Shown: positions 28,572-29,127 of the stretch, piece by piece
How the letters are laid out: each line of letters opens with the position of its first letter
Position numbering within the stretch: the first letter of the stretch is position 1
From: UBA6078 sp964468685
GTDB taxonomy: Bacteria > Desulfobacterota > Syntrophia > Syntrophales > UBA2210
Assembly: GCA_964468685.1 (NCBI GenBank)
Contig: CAYXUH010000010.1
Location: 1-29,127, forward strand
DNA length: 29,127 bases
Direction: 5' to 3'
Position numbers and translations under genes: made by a program
The notes under the pieces: model-generated
Seen by the model: only the letters and a program-made list of their open reading frames with translations
Database searches by the model: none
Told to the model about the DNA's origin: nothing

Positions 28572-29127
28572 ATGACCAAGCAACGAGAAGTACTTCCGAA
28601 GGTCCTGGCCATCATTATCGCACAGGCTCCCGACGCTGCTGTCTACCTGTCCGGAAGCGTGTCCTTGGGAAACGAGACACCAGATTCAGATCTCGATATC
28701 TATGTCATCGTGCCGGACATTGAAGGGGTCGACTACCCTGGGGGGACGATCGAGAGTAAAAAAGAAGGATACAAGTCCTTCTCAGCAACCTTTGATGGTG
28801 TGCCCATGGAGATTCGGTTCCTTACTCCATCGTTCTTTGAGGGTCATCTTCGGGATAAGCCCTGGCGCGGGTATAAGACTCCTCTGAAATCGGAGATCCT
28901 GTCTGATCCGCATGGTTTCATCAAATCCTGGAAGGATCGCATTCGTCCTTGGTTTCATGACCACCCGGAAGCTGTTGCTCTGTGGGAACAGTGGATTGCT
29001 GAATATACCGATTGGCGGCGCACAAAGGGGAAGAAAGTGGGCGATCTGCTCAGACAGTTCCCGTACATGGTGCCTCACCTGTGGCCGCATTTGGACGGGC
29101 TTTATTCGGGAGACAAAACGGCCGAAC
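28572..29127 (+). CDS. Nucleotidyltransferase-domain protein (3' end outside window)
   Basis: ATG 28572 behind AAAGGAGAG (28559-28567); the frame is open to the window end, 185 codons. The catalytic block LSGSVSLGNETPDSDLDIYV near residues 27-46 shows the GS...DSDxD pattern of DNA polymerase beta-like nucleotidyltransferases (MNT/KNT type), with a further acidic position in VPMEIRFLTP as the third metal ligand. The rest, DHPEAVALWEQWIAEYTDWR, is helical. Such proteins include minimal nucleotidyltransferase toxins or antitoxins and aminoglycoside adenylyltransferases; nothing separates these here. An HEPN partner gene, if any, would lie beyond the end. Confidence 0.8.
   Translation, partial: MTKQREVLPKVLAIIIAQAPDAAVYLSGSVSLGNETPDSDLDIYVIVPDIEGVDYPGGTIESKKEGYKSFSATFDGVPMEIRFLTPSFFEGHLRDKPWRGYKTPLKSEILSDPHGFIKSWKDRIRPWFHDHPEAVALWEQWIAEYTDWRRTKGKKVGDLLRQFPYMVPHLWPHLDGLYSGDKTAE

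Noticed and set aside
1..29127. CRISPR array or insertion sequence
   Set aside because: No regularly spaced repeat of 24-40 bases and no transposase-like frame was seen on either strand.

Overview
The window looks like a contig from a draft or metagenome-derived genome: it has a 60-base N run and genes cut at both ends. The host is probably a moderately GC-rich anaerobic bacterium of the former Deltaproteobacteria (Desulfobacterota, perhaps Syntrophales-like). This is inferred from the predicted selenoprotein, the TAXI-type TRAP transporter, the KamA-like radical SAM enzyme, the split three-gene proton-translocating transhydrogenase, and family resemblances recalled from memory. No rRNA or marker gene allows a firm assignment.

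Layout. 1-1807: the 3' end of a type III restriction subunit, then a helical-repeat protein of unknown function preceded by a 21-codon remnant in the same frame. 1893-5465: a thiol-redox and envelope run of thioredoxin reductase (trxB), an FmdB-type zinc ribbon protein, lgt, and a CoA-disulfide-reductase/NADH-oxidase-like flavoprotein. The redox-active cysteine codon of that flavoprotein is TGA, followed by a textbook bacterial SECIS hairpin, so it is very probably a selenoprotein. 5681-12936: a single-direction gene run with its own promoter: TAXI solute receptor, DUF1850 protein, fused TRAP permease, a 2,4-diaminopentanoate-dehydrogenase-like enzyme and a KamA-like aminomutase. This reads as an amino-acid uptake and beta-amino fermentation module. 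12959-14389 (minus): an HD-domain protein and a conserved membrane protein. 14661-17591: a PreP-like M16C metalloprotease. 17726-18763: a truncated sensor-protein gene followed by an AT-richer patch full of inverted repeats. 18764-19316: a small conserved minus-strand protein and tRNA-Val(CAC). 19491-23627: cupin, UbiA prenyltransferase, CPBP protease, DUF2784 protein, exported acetolactate decarboxylase and a HAD phosphatase. 23711-26755: pntAA-pntAB-pntB behind a promoter with phased repeats and a pseudoknot-like leader. 26828-29127: a DUF6868 protein, a BrnT/BrnA toxin-antitoxin pair running into the assembly gap, a HAD hydrolase without its N-terminus, a candidate small RNA, and the start of a nucleotidyltransferase.

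How the genes fit together. The redox block (TrxB, selenoflavoprotein) and the transhydrogenase both manage NAD(P)H and thiol balance. The TRAP-KamA-dehydrogenase run would import an amino acid, move its amino group to the beta carbon and deaminate it oxidatively. The left end, the 17.7-18.5 kb patch and the right end are accessory in character, with restriction, toxin-antitoxin and broken genes. The strongest unusual signal is the selenocysteine codon at 4260-4262.
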